34,385 nucleotides of DNA from an uncultured Bacteroidales bacterium (lineage in GTDB: Bacteria; Bacteroidota; Bacteroidia; Bacteroidales; Bacteroidaceae): the NCBI GenBank assembly GCA_902798425.1, contig CADBWR010000045.1:1176-35560 (forward strand), written 5' to 3'. Under the pieces are notes generated by a model. That model was given only the letters and a program-made list of their open reading frames with translations, was not told where the DNA came from and searched no databases. Positions within the stretch are counted from its first letter, which is position 1. Each line of letters begins with the position of its first letter. Position numbers and translations under genes: made by a program. Below, piece by piece: positions 22,935-29,908 of this stretch.

Positions 22935-22968
22935 TCGGGTAATTGCTTTGCAATTTGCCCGTTTTTTT
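22935..22968 (+). terminator. Rho-independent terminator of the bat-PAP2-alarmone unit
   Basis: Stem CGGGTAATTGC (22937-22947) with GCAATTTGCCCG (22950-22961), very short loop, and a run of T (22962-22968). The loop bases TTTG also serve as the likely -33 box of the pheT promoter. Confidence 0.9.
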
Positions 22969-22977
22969 GTAATTTTG
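22947..22977 (+). promoter_or_regulatory. pheT promoter nested in the upstream terminator
   Basis: -33 TTTG (22947-22950) in the terminator loop, gap of 19 across the 3' arm and the T-run, then -7 TAATTTTG (22970-22977). Both boxes match the Bacteroidetes consensus. Leader of about 39 bases to the ATG at 23023. Confidence 0.75.
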
Positions 22978-22987
22978 CACCCGATTT

Positions 22988-23017
22988 GTAAATAGTCAAA
23001 CAGTAAATAGTCAAATA
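22988..23017. repeat. 15-bp direct repeat in the pheT leader
   Basis: Two 15-base units (22988-23002 and 23003-23017) differ at one base; each consists of two related half-units of 7-8 bases (gtaaata, gtcaaac). It fills the 5' leader up to five bases before the ATG. Confidence 0.85.
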
Positions 23018-23022
23018 ACAAG

Positions 23023-25476
23023 ATGAATATATCTTATAAATGGTTGAAAGAGTACGTTGATTTCAACCTTACCCCACAGCAGGTGTGCGATGCACTGACA
23101 TCCACTGGTCTGGAGGTCGACGCACTCGAAGAAGTACAGAGTATCAAGGGCGGTCTGAAGGGACTTTATGTTGGTAAAGTGCTAACGTGCGAGATGCACC
23201 CAGACTCAGACCACCTGCATGTGACAACAGTAGATTTAGGCAAGGGCGAGCCCCAGCAGATTGTCTGCGGTGCCCCCAACGTGGCAGCAGGCCAGAAAGT
23301 CATCGTGGCCGATCTGGGCTGTGTGCTCTATGATGGCGACAAGGAATTTGTCATCAAGAAGTCTAAGCTGCGCGGTGTTGAGTCGTTGGGCATGATTTGT
23401 GCCGAGGACGAGATAGGCATTGGCAACGACCATGCAGGCATCATCGTGCTGCCTGAGGACGCTGTCGTTGGTACCCCCGCAGCAGAATACTACCACCTGG
23501 AGAGCGACTGGCTCATCGAGATTGACATCACCGCCAACCGTGCCGACGCCCTCTCTCATTGGGGTGTCGCTCGCGACCTGTATGCCTGGCTGAAGCAGAA
23601 CGGCTACAAGACCGCCACCCACAAGCCTGTGGCCAGCAATTTCGTCGTTGACGACCACAGCCTCCCCATCGACGTCGAGATTCAGAACACCGAAGCCTGC
23701 AAGCGCTATGCCTGCGTGAGCATTACCGGTTGCGAGGTCAAGGAGTCGCCCGAATGGCTAAAGAACAAGCTCAGTGTGATTGGATTACGTCCAATCAACA
23801 ACATCGTCGACATCACCAACTACGTCATGATGGCACTGGGTCAGCCCCTGCACTGTTTCGATGCCGATATGGTCAAGGGTCACAAGATTGTCGTCAAGAC
23901 AATGCCCGAGGGTACACCCTTCCAGACGCTGGACGGTGTAGAGCATAAGCTCTCCGATCGCGACCTCGCTATCTGCAATGCTGAGGAGCCTATGTGTATC
24001 GCTGGCGTCTTCGGCGGAAAGGGTAGTGGTACCTATGAAACCACCAAGAACGTCGTGCTGGAGTCTGCCTACTTCCATCCCACATGGATTCGTAAGTCAG
24101 CCCGTCGTCACGGACTCTCTACCGACGCTTCGTTCCGCTTCGAGCGCGGTATCGACCCCAACGGCACCATCGAGGCCCTGAAGTATGCTGCACAGCTCTG
24201 CAAGGAGTTGGCTGGCGGTAAGGTGTCAATGGACATCAAGGACGTCTATCCTGAAAAGATGCAGAATGCCGTCGTCGACCTGCAATACAGTTATGTACAC
24301 TCACTCGTGGGCAAGGACATTCCCGTAGAGACCATCAAGAGCATCTGCGAGAGCCTGGAGATGAAAGTGCTCAATGAGACTGCCGATGGTCTGAAACTCG
24401 AAGTACCTGCCTATCGTGTCGACGTGCAGCGCCCCTGCGACGTCGTAGAGGACATCCTGCGCATCTATGGCTATAACAATGTGGAGATACCTACTCAGCT
24501 GAAGTCTAGCCTCGTCATCAAGGGCGAAGAAGACCAGAAGCACAAGTTAGCCAATCTGGTCAGTGAACAGCTGGTGGGCGCTGGCTTCAACGAGATTCTC
24601 AACAACTCGTTGACCAAGTCGGCATACTACGACGAAGCACAGAATGCTTCACTCGTCCACATCATGAACCCGCTCAGCAGCGACCTCAACGTGATGCGCG
24701 GCACCCTGCTGTTTGGCGGTTTGGAGAGCATCGAGCACAATGCCAAGCGCAAAAATGGAAACTGCCACTTCTTTGAGTTTGGCAACGTCTATAGCTTTGA
24801 CCCTGAGAAAGAGAATCAGGACGACCCCATACAGGCCTACAAGGAGCAGTACCACATGGCACTGTGGTTGACAGGCAAGCGCGTAGAGGGTTCGTGGGCT
24901 CACGCCAACGAGGACACCTCCTATGCAGAACTCGACGCCTATGTGCAGAACATACTGGCACGCATCGGTGTACAGCCAGGCATGCTGGTTCGCAAGAAAT
25001 CAGAGAACGCTATCTTCGCTGCAGGTCTCACCATTGAGAACCGTGGTGGCAAGAAACTCATCGAGATGGGTGTGCTCACCAAGAAGCTGCAGAAGCAGTT
25101 CGACATCGACACACCAGTATACTATGCCGAACTCAACTGGACTGCGCTGATGAAGGTCGTACGTAAGCAGAAGGTACTCTACACCGAGATTGCCAAGTAT
25201 CCTGCCGTCAGCCGCGACCTCGCCCTGCTCATCGACAAGAACGTAGAGTTCGCCCAGATTGAGCAGATAGCCCGTCAGACGGAGAATAAATTCCTCAAGA
25301 AGGTCGAGCTCTTCGACGTCTATGAGGGCGACAAGCTGCCCGCTGGCAAGAAGTCGTATGCTGTCAACTTCATCCTTCAGGATGCTGAGAAGACGATGGG
25401 CGACAAGCAGATCGAAGCAATCATGAGCAAATTGATTCAGAACCTGAAGAAGCAACTCAATGCCGAGCTGCGCTAA
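23023..25476 (+). CDS. pheT: Phenylalanine--tRNA ligase beta subunit
   Basis: 817 residues, full length. Domains in order: N-terminal B1 and EMAP-like tRNA-binding domain (GKVLTCEMHPDSDHLHVTTVDLG, then CGAPNV), B3/B4 editing domain, B5 domain, class-II-like core (GFNEILNNSLTK, MNPLSSDLNVMR), and the C-terminal ferredoxin-like anticodon-binding domain (KYPAVSRDLALL, ending LKKQLNAELR). It works with PheS, encoded elsewhere, to charge tRNA-Phe. It has its own promoter nested in the preceding terminator. yebC follows through a heptamer array that overlaps the pheT stop. Confidence 0.97.
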   Translation: MNISYKWLKEYVDFNLTPQQVCDALTSTGLEVDALEEVQSIKGGLKGLYVGKVLTCEMHPDSDHLHVTTVDLGKGEPQQIVCGAPNVAAGQKVIVADLGCVLYDGDKEFVIKKSKLRGVESLGMICAEDEIGIGNDHAGIIVLPEDAVVGTPAAEYYHLESDWLIEIDITANRADALSHWGVARDLYAWLKQNGYKTATHKPVASNFVVDDHSLPIDVEIQNTEACKRYACVSITGCEVKESPEWLKNKLSVIGLRPINNIVDITNYVMMALGQPLHCFDADMVKGHKIVVKTMPEGTPFQTLDGVEHKLSDRDLAICNAEEPMCIAGVFGGKGSGTYETTKNVVLESAYFHPTWIRKSARRHGLSTDASFRFERGIDPNGTIEALKYAAQLCKELAGGKVSMDIKDVYPEKMQNAVVDLQYSYVHSLVGKDIPVETIKSICESLEMKVLNETADGLKLEVPAYRVDVQRPCDVVEDILRIYGYNNVEIPTQLKSSLVIKGEEDQKHKLANLVSEQLVGAGFNEILNNSLTKSAYYDEAQNASLVHIMNPLSSDLNVMRGTLLFGGLESIEHNAKRKNGNCHFFEFGNVYSFDPEKENQDDPIQAYKEQYHMALWLTGKRVEGSWAHANEDTSYAELDAYVQNILARIGVQPGMLVRKKSENAIFAAGLTIENRGGKKLIEMGVLTKKLQKQFDIDTPVYYAELNWTALMKVVRKQKVLYTEIAKYPAVSRDLALLIDKNVEFAQIEQIARQTENKFLKKVELFDVYEGDKLPAGKKSYAVNFILQDAEKTMGDKQIEAIMSKLIQNLKKQLNAELR

Positions 25477-25507
25477 TTAAGAATTAAGCATTAAGAATTA
25501 AGCATTT
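25473..25507. repeat. Heptamer array between pheT and yebC, units agaatta/agcatta
   Basis: Five 7-base units beginning at 25473, alternating agaatta and agcatta. The first unit contains the pheT stop (TAA 25474-25476); yebC starts five bases after the last. TAA triplets occur in all three frames. The unit sequence is close to the array at 6090-6124. Confidence 0.92.
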
Positions 25508-25512
25508 TAAAT

Positions 25513-26193
25513 ATGGGAAGAGCATTTGAATATCGTAAAGCTGCGAAACTGAAGAGATGGGGCCACATGGCCAAGACATTCACCAAGATTGGCAAGCAGA
25601 TTGCCATTGCCGTAAAGGCTGGCGGTCCAGAGCCCGACATGAACATCGAGCGTGCTATCAAGAATGCAATGGGTAAGGACCAGAGCGACTACAAGGAAGT
25701 AACCTATGAGGGATATGGACCTCATGGAGTAGCCATCTTCGTTGACGCACTGACAGACAACACCACACGTACTGTGGGTGACGTTCGTTCCGTGTTCAAC
25801 AAGTTCAATGGCAACCTGGGTACTCAGGGCTCACTGTCGTTCCTCTTCGACCACAAGTGTGTGTTCACTTTCAAGAAGAAGGACGGTCTGGATATGGACG
25901 AGATGATTCTCGACCTCATCGACTACGGTGTAGAAGATGAGTACGACGAGGACGAGGAAGAGAACAGCATCACCATCTATGGCGACCCCTCCAGCTTCGG
26001 TGCTATTCAGAAGCATCTGGAGGAGAACGGCTTCGAGGTAACTGGTGCTGAGTTTACCCGCATCCCCAACGACCTCAAGGACGTTACCCCCGAGGAGCGC
26101 GAGACCATTGACAAGATGATTGAGAAGCTCGAAGACTTCGACGATGTACAGACCGTGTACACCAACATGAAGCCCGAGGGCATCGAGGAGTAA
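25513..26193 (+). CDS. YebC/PmpR-family protein with a 19-residue internal deletion
   Basis: 226 residues against about 245 in relatives. Start (MGRAFEYRKAAKLKRWGHMAKTF) and the rest (YEGYGPHGVAIFVDALTDN, GNLGTQGSLSFLFDHK, FDDVQTVYTNMKPEG) are typical. After GGPEPDM the sequence jumps to NIERAIKNAMGKD; the normally conserved segment beginning Asn-Pro-x-Leu-Arg and ending Asn-Met-x-Lys/Arg-Asp is missing (57 bases, frame kept). The missing part belongs to the N-terminal domain, so folding may be affected. YebC proteins act as transcription regulators or, as more recently reported, help ribosomes pass difficult sequences such as proline stretches. It is in operon with pheT and ends in a convergent heptamer palindrome. 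Confidence 0.92.
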   Translation: MGRAFEYRKAAKLKRWGHMAKTFTKIGKQIAIAVKAGGPEPDMNIERAIKNAMGKDQSDYKEVTYEGYGPHGVAIFVDALTDNTTRTVGDVRSVFNKFNGNLGTQGSLSFLFDHKCVFTFKKKDGLDMDEMILDLIDYGVEDEYDEDEEENSITIYGDPSSFGAIQKHLEENGFEVTGAEFTRIPNDLKDVTPEERETIDKMIEKLEDFDDVQTVYTNMKPEGIEE

Positions 26194-26245
26194 TTGGCTG
26201 TTAGCAGTTAGCAGTTGGCTAATAGCCAATTGCTAACTGCCAACA
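26191..26245. repeat. Palindromic heptamer array at a convergent gene junction
   Basis: Seven or eight units (tgttagc, agttagc, agttggc, taatagc, caattgc, taactgc types) fill the space from the yebC stop (26191-26193) to the stop of the minus-strand lipoprotein gene (26246-26248). The array is self-complementary: the left half pairs with the right half around 26221-26224, giving a long hairpin that could act as a bidirectional terminator, although no T-run is visible. Confidence 0.85.
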
Positions 26246-26638
26246 TCACCGATAGTCAGATTCGCGGAACGTAGCTTCAAAGAGCTTCGTTCCGTTGTTT
26301 TTTTGTGAATAGTAGGCGTAGCGGAATGCGTAGCCTTCATCCTTGTACAACTTCAGGTTTGTCGAGTTCTTCACCTCCATGAGCAGCAGTTCGCGGAAGT
26401 GCGTGCTGTCAATGCGCTGTGGATCGTCCAGCGTGCCGTTCAGCGTATACAGGTAGCTGATGGTGTGTGTCGCCTTTTCAAACGTCATGCTGTCCAGCAC
26501 AATCTCCTTGTCTACTGCACGCGGACAGTTCTTCTCCGTAAACTCCTTCGCCTCGCGGGCACAGCGGTCTTCCAGCGACTCCTGACAGCTTGTCAGCAGT
26601 ATAGCGCCTGCCATTAGTGTTACTACAATCCCCTTCAT
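26246..26638 (-). CDS. Small lipoprotein of unknown function
   Basis: 130 residues. The lipoprotein signal peptide ends in the lipobox LLTSC (Cys18), so the mature protein is lipid-anchored in the cell envelope. The remainder is a single small domain with a charged start (DRCAREAKEFTEKNCP, two further Cys that could form a disulfide) and a beta-rich C-terminal part (THTISYLYTLNG, GYAFRYAYYSQKNNGTKLFEATF). I do not recognise the family; it looks like conserved hypothetical proteins of Bacteroidales. It is the last gene of the patatin-trmD-lipoprotein unit and starts 31 bases after the trmD stop. Confidence 0.8.
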   Translation of the reverse strand: MKGIVVTLMAGAILLTSCQESLEDRCAREAKEFTEKNCPRAVDKEIVLDSMTFEKATHTISYLYTLNGTLDDPQRIDSTHFRELLLMEVKNSTNLKLYKDEGYAFRYAYYSQKNNGTKLFEATFRESDYR

Positions 26639-26643
26639 TATTT

Positions 26644-26678
26644 AATTATCAATTATCAATTGTCAATTCTCAATGTTC
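26644..26678. repeat. Heptamer array between trmD and the lipoprotein gene, unit aattatc
   Basis: Five units at 26644, 26651, 26658, 26665 and 26672. On the minus strand the array begins within the last codons of trmD, includes its stop codon (26670-26672), and ends five bases before the lipoprotein ATG. Confidence 0.92.
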
Positions 26679-27350
26679 TCCCAGCAAGTCGGGGCGCAAC
26701 TTGCGTGTGCGCTCCATCGCTTGCTCCAATTCCCAGTTGCGTATCTTGGCCTCGTTGCCAGAAAGCAGTATTTCGGGCACCTTCCATCCCTTGTAGTCGG
26801 CAGGACGGGTGTAGATGGGCGCTGCCAGCAGATCGTCCTGGAAACAGTCGGAGAGGGCACTCTGCTCGTCGCCAATAACGCCAGGAACTACGCGCACAAT
26901 AGCGTCGGCAATCATCGCAGCCACCAGTTCGCCACCCGTCAGCACGAAGTCGCCAATGGAAATCTCTTTCGTAATCAGGTGGTCTCTGACACGCTGGTCG
27001 ATGCCCTTGTAGTGCCCTGCCAGAATAATCAGGTTGCCCTTCAGACTCAACTCGTTAGCCATGTGCTGGTCGAAGCGCTCTCCGTCGGGCGAGGTGAAGA
27101 TGACCTCGTCGTAGTCGCGCTCAGCCTTCAGTGCCGTGATGCAGCGGTCAATGGGTTCACACTGCATAACCATGCCTGCTGAGCCACCATAAGGGTAGTC
27201 ATCTACGCGGCGCCACTTGTCCAACGTATAGTCGCGCAGGTTGTGCAGGCGTATCTCTGCCAGTCCTTTCTTCTCGGCACGTGCCAATATTGATTCGTGT
27301 ACGAAGCCCTCCAGCATCTCGGGCAGTACGGTGATGATGTCTATGCGCAT
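26670..27350 (-). CDS. trmD: tRNA (guanine-N1)-methyltransferase TrmD
   Basis: Methylates G37 of tRNAs, preventing +1 frameshifts. 226 residues, family-typical for this phylum. SPOUT trefoil-knot fold with [13 protein letters not shown] (about 50-62), the SAM-binding loops [12 protein letters not shown] and [13 protein letters not shown], and the C-terminal region ending in [10 protein letters not shown]. It lies in the middle of a minus-strand unit between the patatin-like gene and the lipoprotein gene, each junction filled by a heptamer array. The last residues before the stop are encoded by the first unit of the downstream array. Confidence 0.96.
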   Translation of the reverse strand: MRIDIITVLPEMLEGFVHESILARAEKKGLAEIRLHNLRDYTLDKWRRVDDYPYGGSAGMVMQCEPIDRCITALKAERDYDEVIFTSPDGERFDQHMANELSLKGNLIILAGHYKGIDQRVRDHLITKEISIGDFVLTGGELVAAMIADAIVRVVPGVIGDEQSALSDCFQDDLLAAPIYTRPADYKGWKVPEILLSGNEAKIRNWELEQAMERTRKLRPDLLGEH

Positions 27351-27353
27351 TCG

Positions 27354-27395
27354 CTGTATGATAAATGATAAATTACAAATTACAAATGATTGCTA
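27354..27395. repeat. Heptamer array between the patatin-like gene and trmD, units ataaatg/acaaatt
   Basis: Six units from 27354; the clear ones are at 27361, 27368, 27375 and 27382. On the minus strand it starts in the stop codon of the patatin-like gene (27393-27395) and ends three bases before the trmD ATG. Confidence 0.88.
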
Positions 27396-28244
27396 CTCTT
27401 TGTTGTAGAACTCCTTGATGCGGTCGATGTAGCGTTCGCCCACCTTGCGCCCCATGTCGTAGACCAAGCGCATCTGCTGCGGGTCGTGGCTGAGGTGACC
27501 AATGGGTATAGGGCCGTCAGGACGGATGACCAGACAGCGCCCCTGTCGCTCAGCTTCTGCTACGTATTCCAGTTCCTGGTTGTACATCAGGTGGCGCTCG
27601 TCCAGTGCCTTCAGAAAGCGGGGGTATTTGCGTAGTGCCAGTCGCATCAGAGGCATCAGTTTGTTGTGCTCTTTCTGGTATCCCAAAGGCTGCGTCAGAA
27701 TGACAACATTACGGTCGTAGCCCTGCTGTTCGTAGTATTCCAAGGGTATGGAGTCGCTCACACCGCCATCCAGCAGCTTGTGTCCTTGTACCTCTACCAC
27801 CTTTGACGCCAGTGGCATCGATGCCGAGGCGCGCAGCCACTCCAGTTCGTCGTAGTCCACGTGGTCCATCTGGTGATAGACGGCCGCTCCCGTCTCTACA
27901 TCCGTACAGACAATGGTAAACTCCAGCGGGTCTTTCTCGAAGGTCTCCGTGTCGAAGATGTCGTACTCGTAGGGCACCACATGGTATCCGAACTCGGCGT
28001 TGAAGTAGTCGCCGCTCTTCAGCAGCGACTTCCATCCACTGTAGCGCGGGTCTTTGGCAAAGCGTGTGTTGTAGCGGATGGCACGCCCTATCTGTCGCGA
28101 CTTGTAGTTGCAGCCGAACGCCGCACCTGCCGATACGCCGATGAGACCGTCAGGCCAGATGTTGTGTTCCATCATTACATCTGTCACACCTGCCGTCCAT
28201 AGCCCGCGCATGGCGCCGCCTTCCAAAACCAGTCCTTTCTTCAT
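27393..28244 (-). CDS. Patatin-like phospholipase family protein
   Basis: 283 residues. Patatin signature: oxyanion-hole glycines in LEGGAMRG (7-14), nucleophile Ser38 in GVSAG (36-40), and the catalytic-dyad Asp159 in LLDGG. It resembles the YjjU-type bacterial patatins of about 280-290 residues. A lipid acyl-hydrolase role is inferred; the substrate is unknown. No signal peptide, so it is probably cytosolic or peripheral to the membrane. It is the first gene of the minus-strand unit with trmD and the lipoprotein. A -7 box lies only eight bases before the ATG, so its message may have almost no leader. Confidence 0.9.
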   Translation of the reverse strand: MKKGLVLEGGAMRGLWTAGVTDVMMEHNIWPDGLIGVSAGAAFGCNYKSRQIGRAIRYNTRFAKDPRYSGWKSLLKSGDYFNAEFGYHVVPYEYDIFDTETFEKDPLEFTIVCTDVETGAAVYHQMDHVDYDELEWLRASASMPLASKVVEVQGHKLLDGGVSDSIPLEYYEQQGYDRNVVILTQPLGYQKEHNKLMPLMRLALRKYPRFLKALDERHLMYNQELEYVAEAERQGRCLVIRPDGPIPIGHLSHDPQQMRLVYDMGRKVGERYIDRIKEFYNKE

Positions 28245-28252
28245 ATCGAGTG

Positions 28253-28260
28253 CAAAATTA
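28253..28260 (-). promoter_or_regulatory. -7 box of the patatin-trmD-lipoprotein unit
   Basis: On the minus strand TAATTTTG reads from 28260 to 28253 and matches TAnnTTTG. The -33 site is not clear. With the usual spacing transcription would start two to five bases before the ATG at 28244. Confidence 0.55.
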
Positions 28261-28382
28261 CGAAATAATTATGAATTATGGCTGATGTGCAGTGAATAAT
28301 TTCTCCCTTTTGAGTAAAACCGCATATCTCCATTTATTGCCTAGACAAGCTGATAGTCTCCGCTATTAGCTGTTCTTGCACA

Positions 28383-28400
28383 AAATTCTCTAGAGAATTT
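28383..28400. promoter_or_regulatory. Palindromic operator candidate, copy 1
   Basis: Perfect 18-bp inverted repeat aaattctctagagaattt centred between 28391 and 28392, upstream of the permease promoter. Dimeric-repressor type geometry; the regulator is not identified. Confidence 0.7.
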
Positions 28401-28425
28401 ATTCCTTATTAGCTGTATACGCGAT

Positions 28426-28443
28426 AAATTCTCTAGAGAATTT
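28426..28443. promoter_or_regulatory. Palindromic operator candidate, copy 2
   Basis: Second perfect copy of the 18-bp palindrome, 43 bases downstream of the first and 20 bases before the -33 box of the permease promoter. Confidence 0.7.
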
Positions 28444-28463
28444 TTGCTAAATGAGCCATTTTT

Positions 28464-28495
28464 TTTGGTTGTATCAGAATATGTTAGTACCTTTG
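28464..28495 (+). promoter_or_regulatory. Promoter of the metal permease gene
   Basis: -33 TTTG (28464-28467), gap of 20, -7 TACCTTTG (28488-28495), both exact. Predicted start of transcription near 28502, with a leader of about 54 bases that contains a small hairpin (TAATATG, 3-base loop, CATATTA; 28521-28537). Confidence 0.85.
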
Positions 28496-28555
28496 CCATC
28501 AGTATTTTTACAAAACACAATAATATGCCTCATATTATTAGTAATGTAAGCACAA

Positions 28556-29821
28556 ATGATGGATATACAGCGTTTTTTCATATCTTTATTGAACGTGGTT
28601 TGCGAGATGGCTCCCTATCTGCTGTTGGGATTCTTTATCGCAGGTGTGCTGCACGTATTCGTGCCGCAGAGGTTCTATGCCAATTATCTTTCGCAGAACA
28701 ATAAGTTTTCCGTTGTTTGGGCAGCACTGTTGGGTGTACCACTGCCGCTGTGTTCGTGCGGTGTTATCCCTACAGCCATCGGACTAAGAAACGAGAAGGC
28801 TTCGAAGGGAGCTATTGCCTCGTTCTTGATTGCTACACCACAGACGGGCATCGACTCCATTCTGGCCACATTCTCGCTGATGGGACTGGGTTTTGCTATT
28901 ATCCGCCCTACAGCAGCCCTTATCACGGGCATCTGCGGCGGATTGTTGGTAAATCGCCTAATAAAAGATAAAGATAACTGCTCTTTAGCAGATAGTTCGC
29001 AACTCTCAACGCTTAGCTCTCAACTAAAAATTTGGCGTGTTCTGAAGTATGCCTACTACGACATGCTTCGCGACATCGGTCTGCGACTGCTTATCGGTCT
29101 TGTCGTAGCAGCACTGATTCAGGTGGCTGTGCCCGACGAGTTCTTCCTGACCTTCGGCAGTCAGCCGCTATTGCAGATGCTGCTCATACTGGTCATTGCT
29201 ATACCGATGTATATCTGCTCTACGGGTAGCATCCCTGTGGCAGCGGCATTAATGATGAAAGGACTGTCGCCAGGAGCAGCATTGGTGATGCTAATGGCAG
29301 GCCCTGCCGTTAACCTCGCCTCCATCCTAGTGGTTCATAAGTCGATGGGCAGACGTTTCACCGCTATCTATCTGATGACCATCGTTGGTTTTTCGGTGCT
29401 ATTCGGACTGCTGCTCAATGCGTGCCACACTCTGCTTGCAGAGAATGCCATGGGAATCGACTTCACCGTAGGCGCTCAGAATACTAGTTGCATGAGCTCA
29501 TCTGCTCTGCCGAGTCCTTTTAAAATCGTTTGTGCTACAATATTAACATTATTAATTATATTTGCTCTTATGATGAAGTTTTTCAATAAGTTTACCACCA
29601 ACAAGTCATCTGATCCTGATGTAACCGTTTATCGTGTTGAGGATATGCATTGTAGCCATTGCGAGGCTGCTGTAGTCCGTGCCGTCGAGGAAATACCAGG
29701 TGTAGAGACGGCCAAGGCCAGTGCCTCTGCCAACACTCTCACCATCAAAGGCCCCGCTACGGAAGAGGCCATTCGAACAGCTGTTGAGGGTATCGGTTAC
29801 ACATTCAAGGGAAAGGCTTGA
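28556..29821 (+). CDS. SO_0444-type Cu/Zn efflux permease (DUF318) with C-terminal HMA domain
   Basis: 421 residues. Permease part with about eight membrane helices and the family motifs PYLLLGFFIAGVLH, GVPLPLCSCGVIPTA (C66, C68) and SFLIATPQTGIDS, repeated in the second half as PMYICSTGSIPVAAAL and MAGPAVNLAS. The C-terminal about 65 residues form a heavy-metal-associated domain with metal-binding DMHCSHC (C366, C369). The family is annotated as copper/zinc efflux; the metal here is inferred. Residues about 147-158 (SSQLSTLSSQLK), in the central cytosolic loop, are encoded by a heptamer array (28995-29029). The second Met (28559) is an alternative start. It lies behind two palindromic operator candidates, so metal-responsive repression is likely. 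Confidence 0.88.
   Translation: MMDIQRFFISLLNVVCEMAPYLLLGFFIAGVLHVFVPQRFYANYLSQNNKFSVVWAALLGVPLPLCSCGVIPTAIGLRNEKASKGAIASFLIATPQTGIDSILATFSLMGLGFAIIRPTAALITGICGGLLVNRLIKDKDNCSLADSSQLSTLSSQLKIWRVLKYAYYDMLRDIGLRLLIGLVVAALIQVAVPDEFFLTFGSQPLLQMLLILVIAIPMYICSTGSIPVAAALMMKGLSPGAALVMLMAGPAVNLASILVVHKSMGRRFTAIYLMTIVGFSVLFGLLLNACHTLLAENAMGIDFTVGAQNTSCMSSSALPSPFKIVCATILTLLIIFALMMKFFNKFTTNKSSDPDVTVYRVEDMHCSHCEAAVVRAVEEIPGVETAKASASANTLTIKGPATEEAIRTAVEGIGYTFKGKA
28995..29029. repeat. Heptamer array inside the permease gene, unit actctca
   Basis: Five 7-base units from 28995 (gttcgca, actctca, acgctta, gctctca, actaaaa). It codes for a Ser/Gln/Leu-rich stretch in the loop joining the two permease halves. 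It is the second array in this window to lie inside a coding linker. Confidence 0.7.
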
Positions 29822-29851
29822 ACTGCAATCACTCAAACAGATTATGAACAG

Positions 29852-29885
29852 AAAAAAGGCATCCTCATCATAAGGATGCCTTTTT
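29852..29885. terminator. Bidirectional terminator between permease and carB
   Basis: Perfect stem AAAAAAGGCATCCT with AGGATGCCTTTTTT, seven-base loop, with A- and T-runs on the two sides, so it works for the + permease and the - carB gene, which converge here. Confidence 0.93.
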
Positions 29886-29908
29886 GTATAGATAGAGTGG
29901 AGGAGTGC

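Larger units (their letters stand above)
28364..28449. repeat. 43-bp tandem duplication with palindromic operator-like core
   Basis: Two units of 43 bases (28364-28406, 28407-28449) share tattagctgt at the same position and the palindrome aaattctctagagaattt at 28383-28400 and 28426-28443. Sequence between the shared blocks differs, so only those blocks appear conserved. Spacing of 43 bases is about four helical turns, placing both palindromes on one face of the DNA. Confidence 0.9.
28245..28555. other. Divergent intergenic region with duplicated palindrome and two promoters
   Basis: 311 bases without a gene between the divergent patatin-like and permease genes. It holds the patatin -7 box at its left end, an unremarkable stretch (28261-28363), a 43-bp imperfect tandem duplication containing two perfect 18-bp palindromes (28364-28449), a full permease promoter (28464-28495), and a short leader hairpin (28521-28537). 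I see no RNA gene in it. Confidence 0.8.

Noticed and set aside
28261-28363. Possible small RNA or tRNA in the patatin-permease intergenic region
   Set aside because: No cloverleaf, no stable hairpin with a T-run, and no promoter pointing into it were found.
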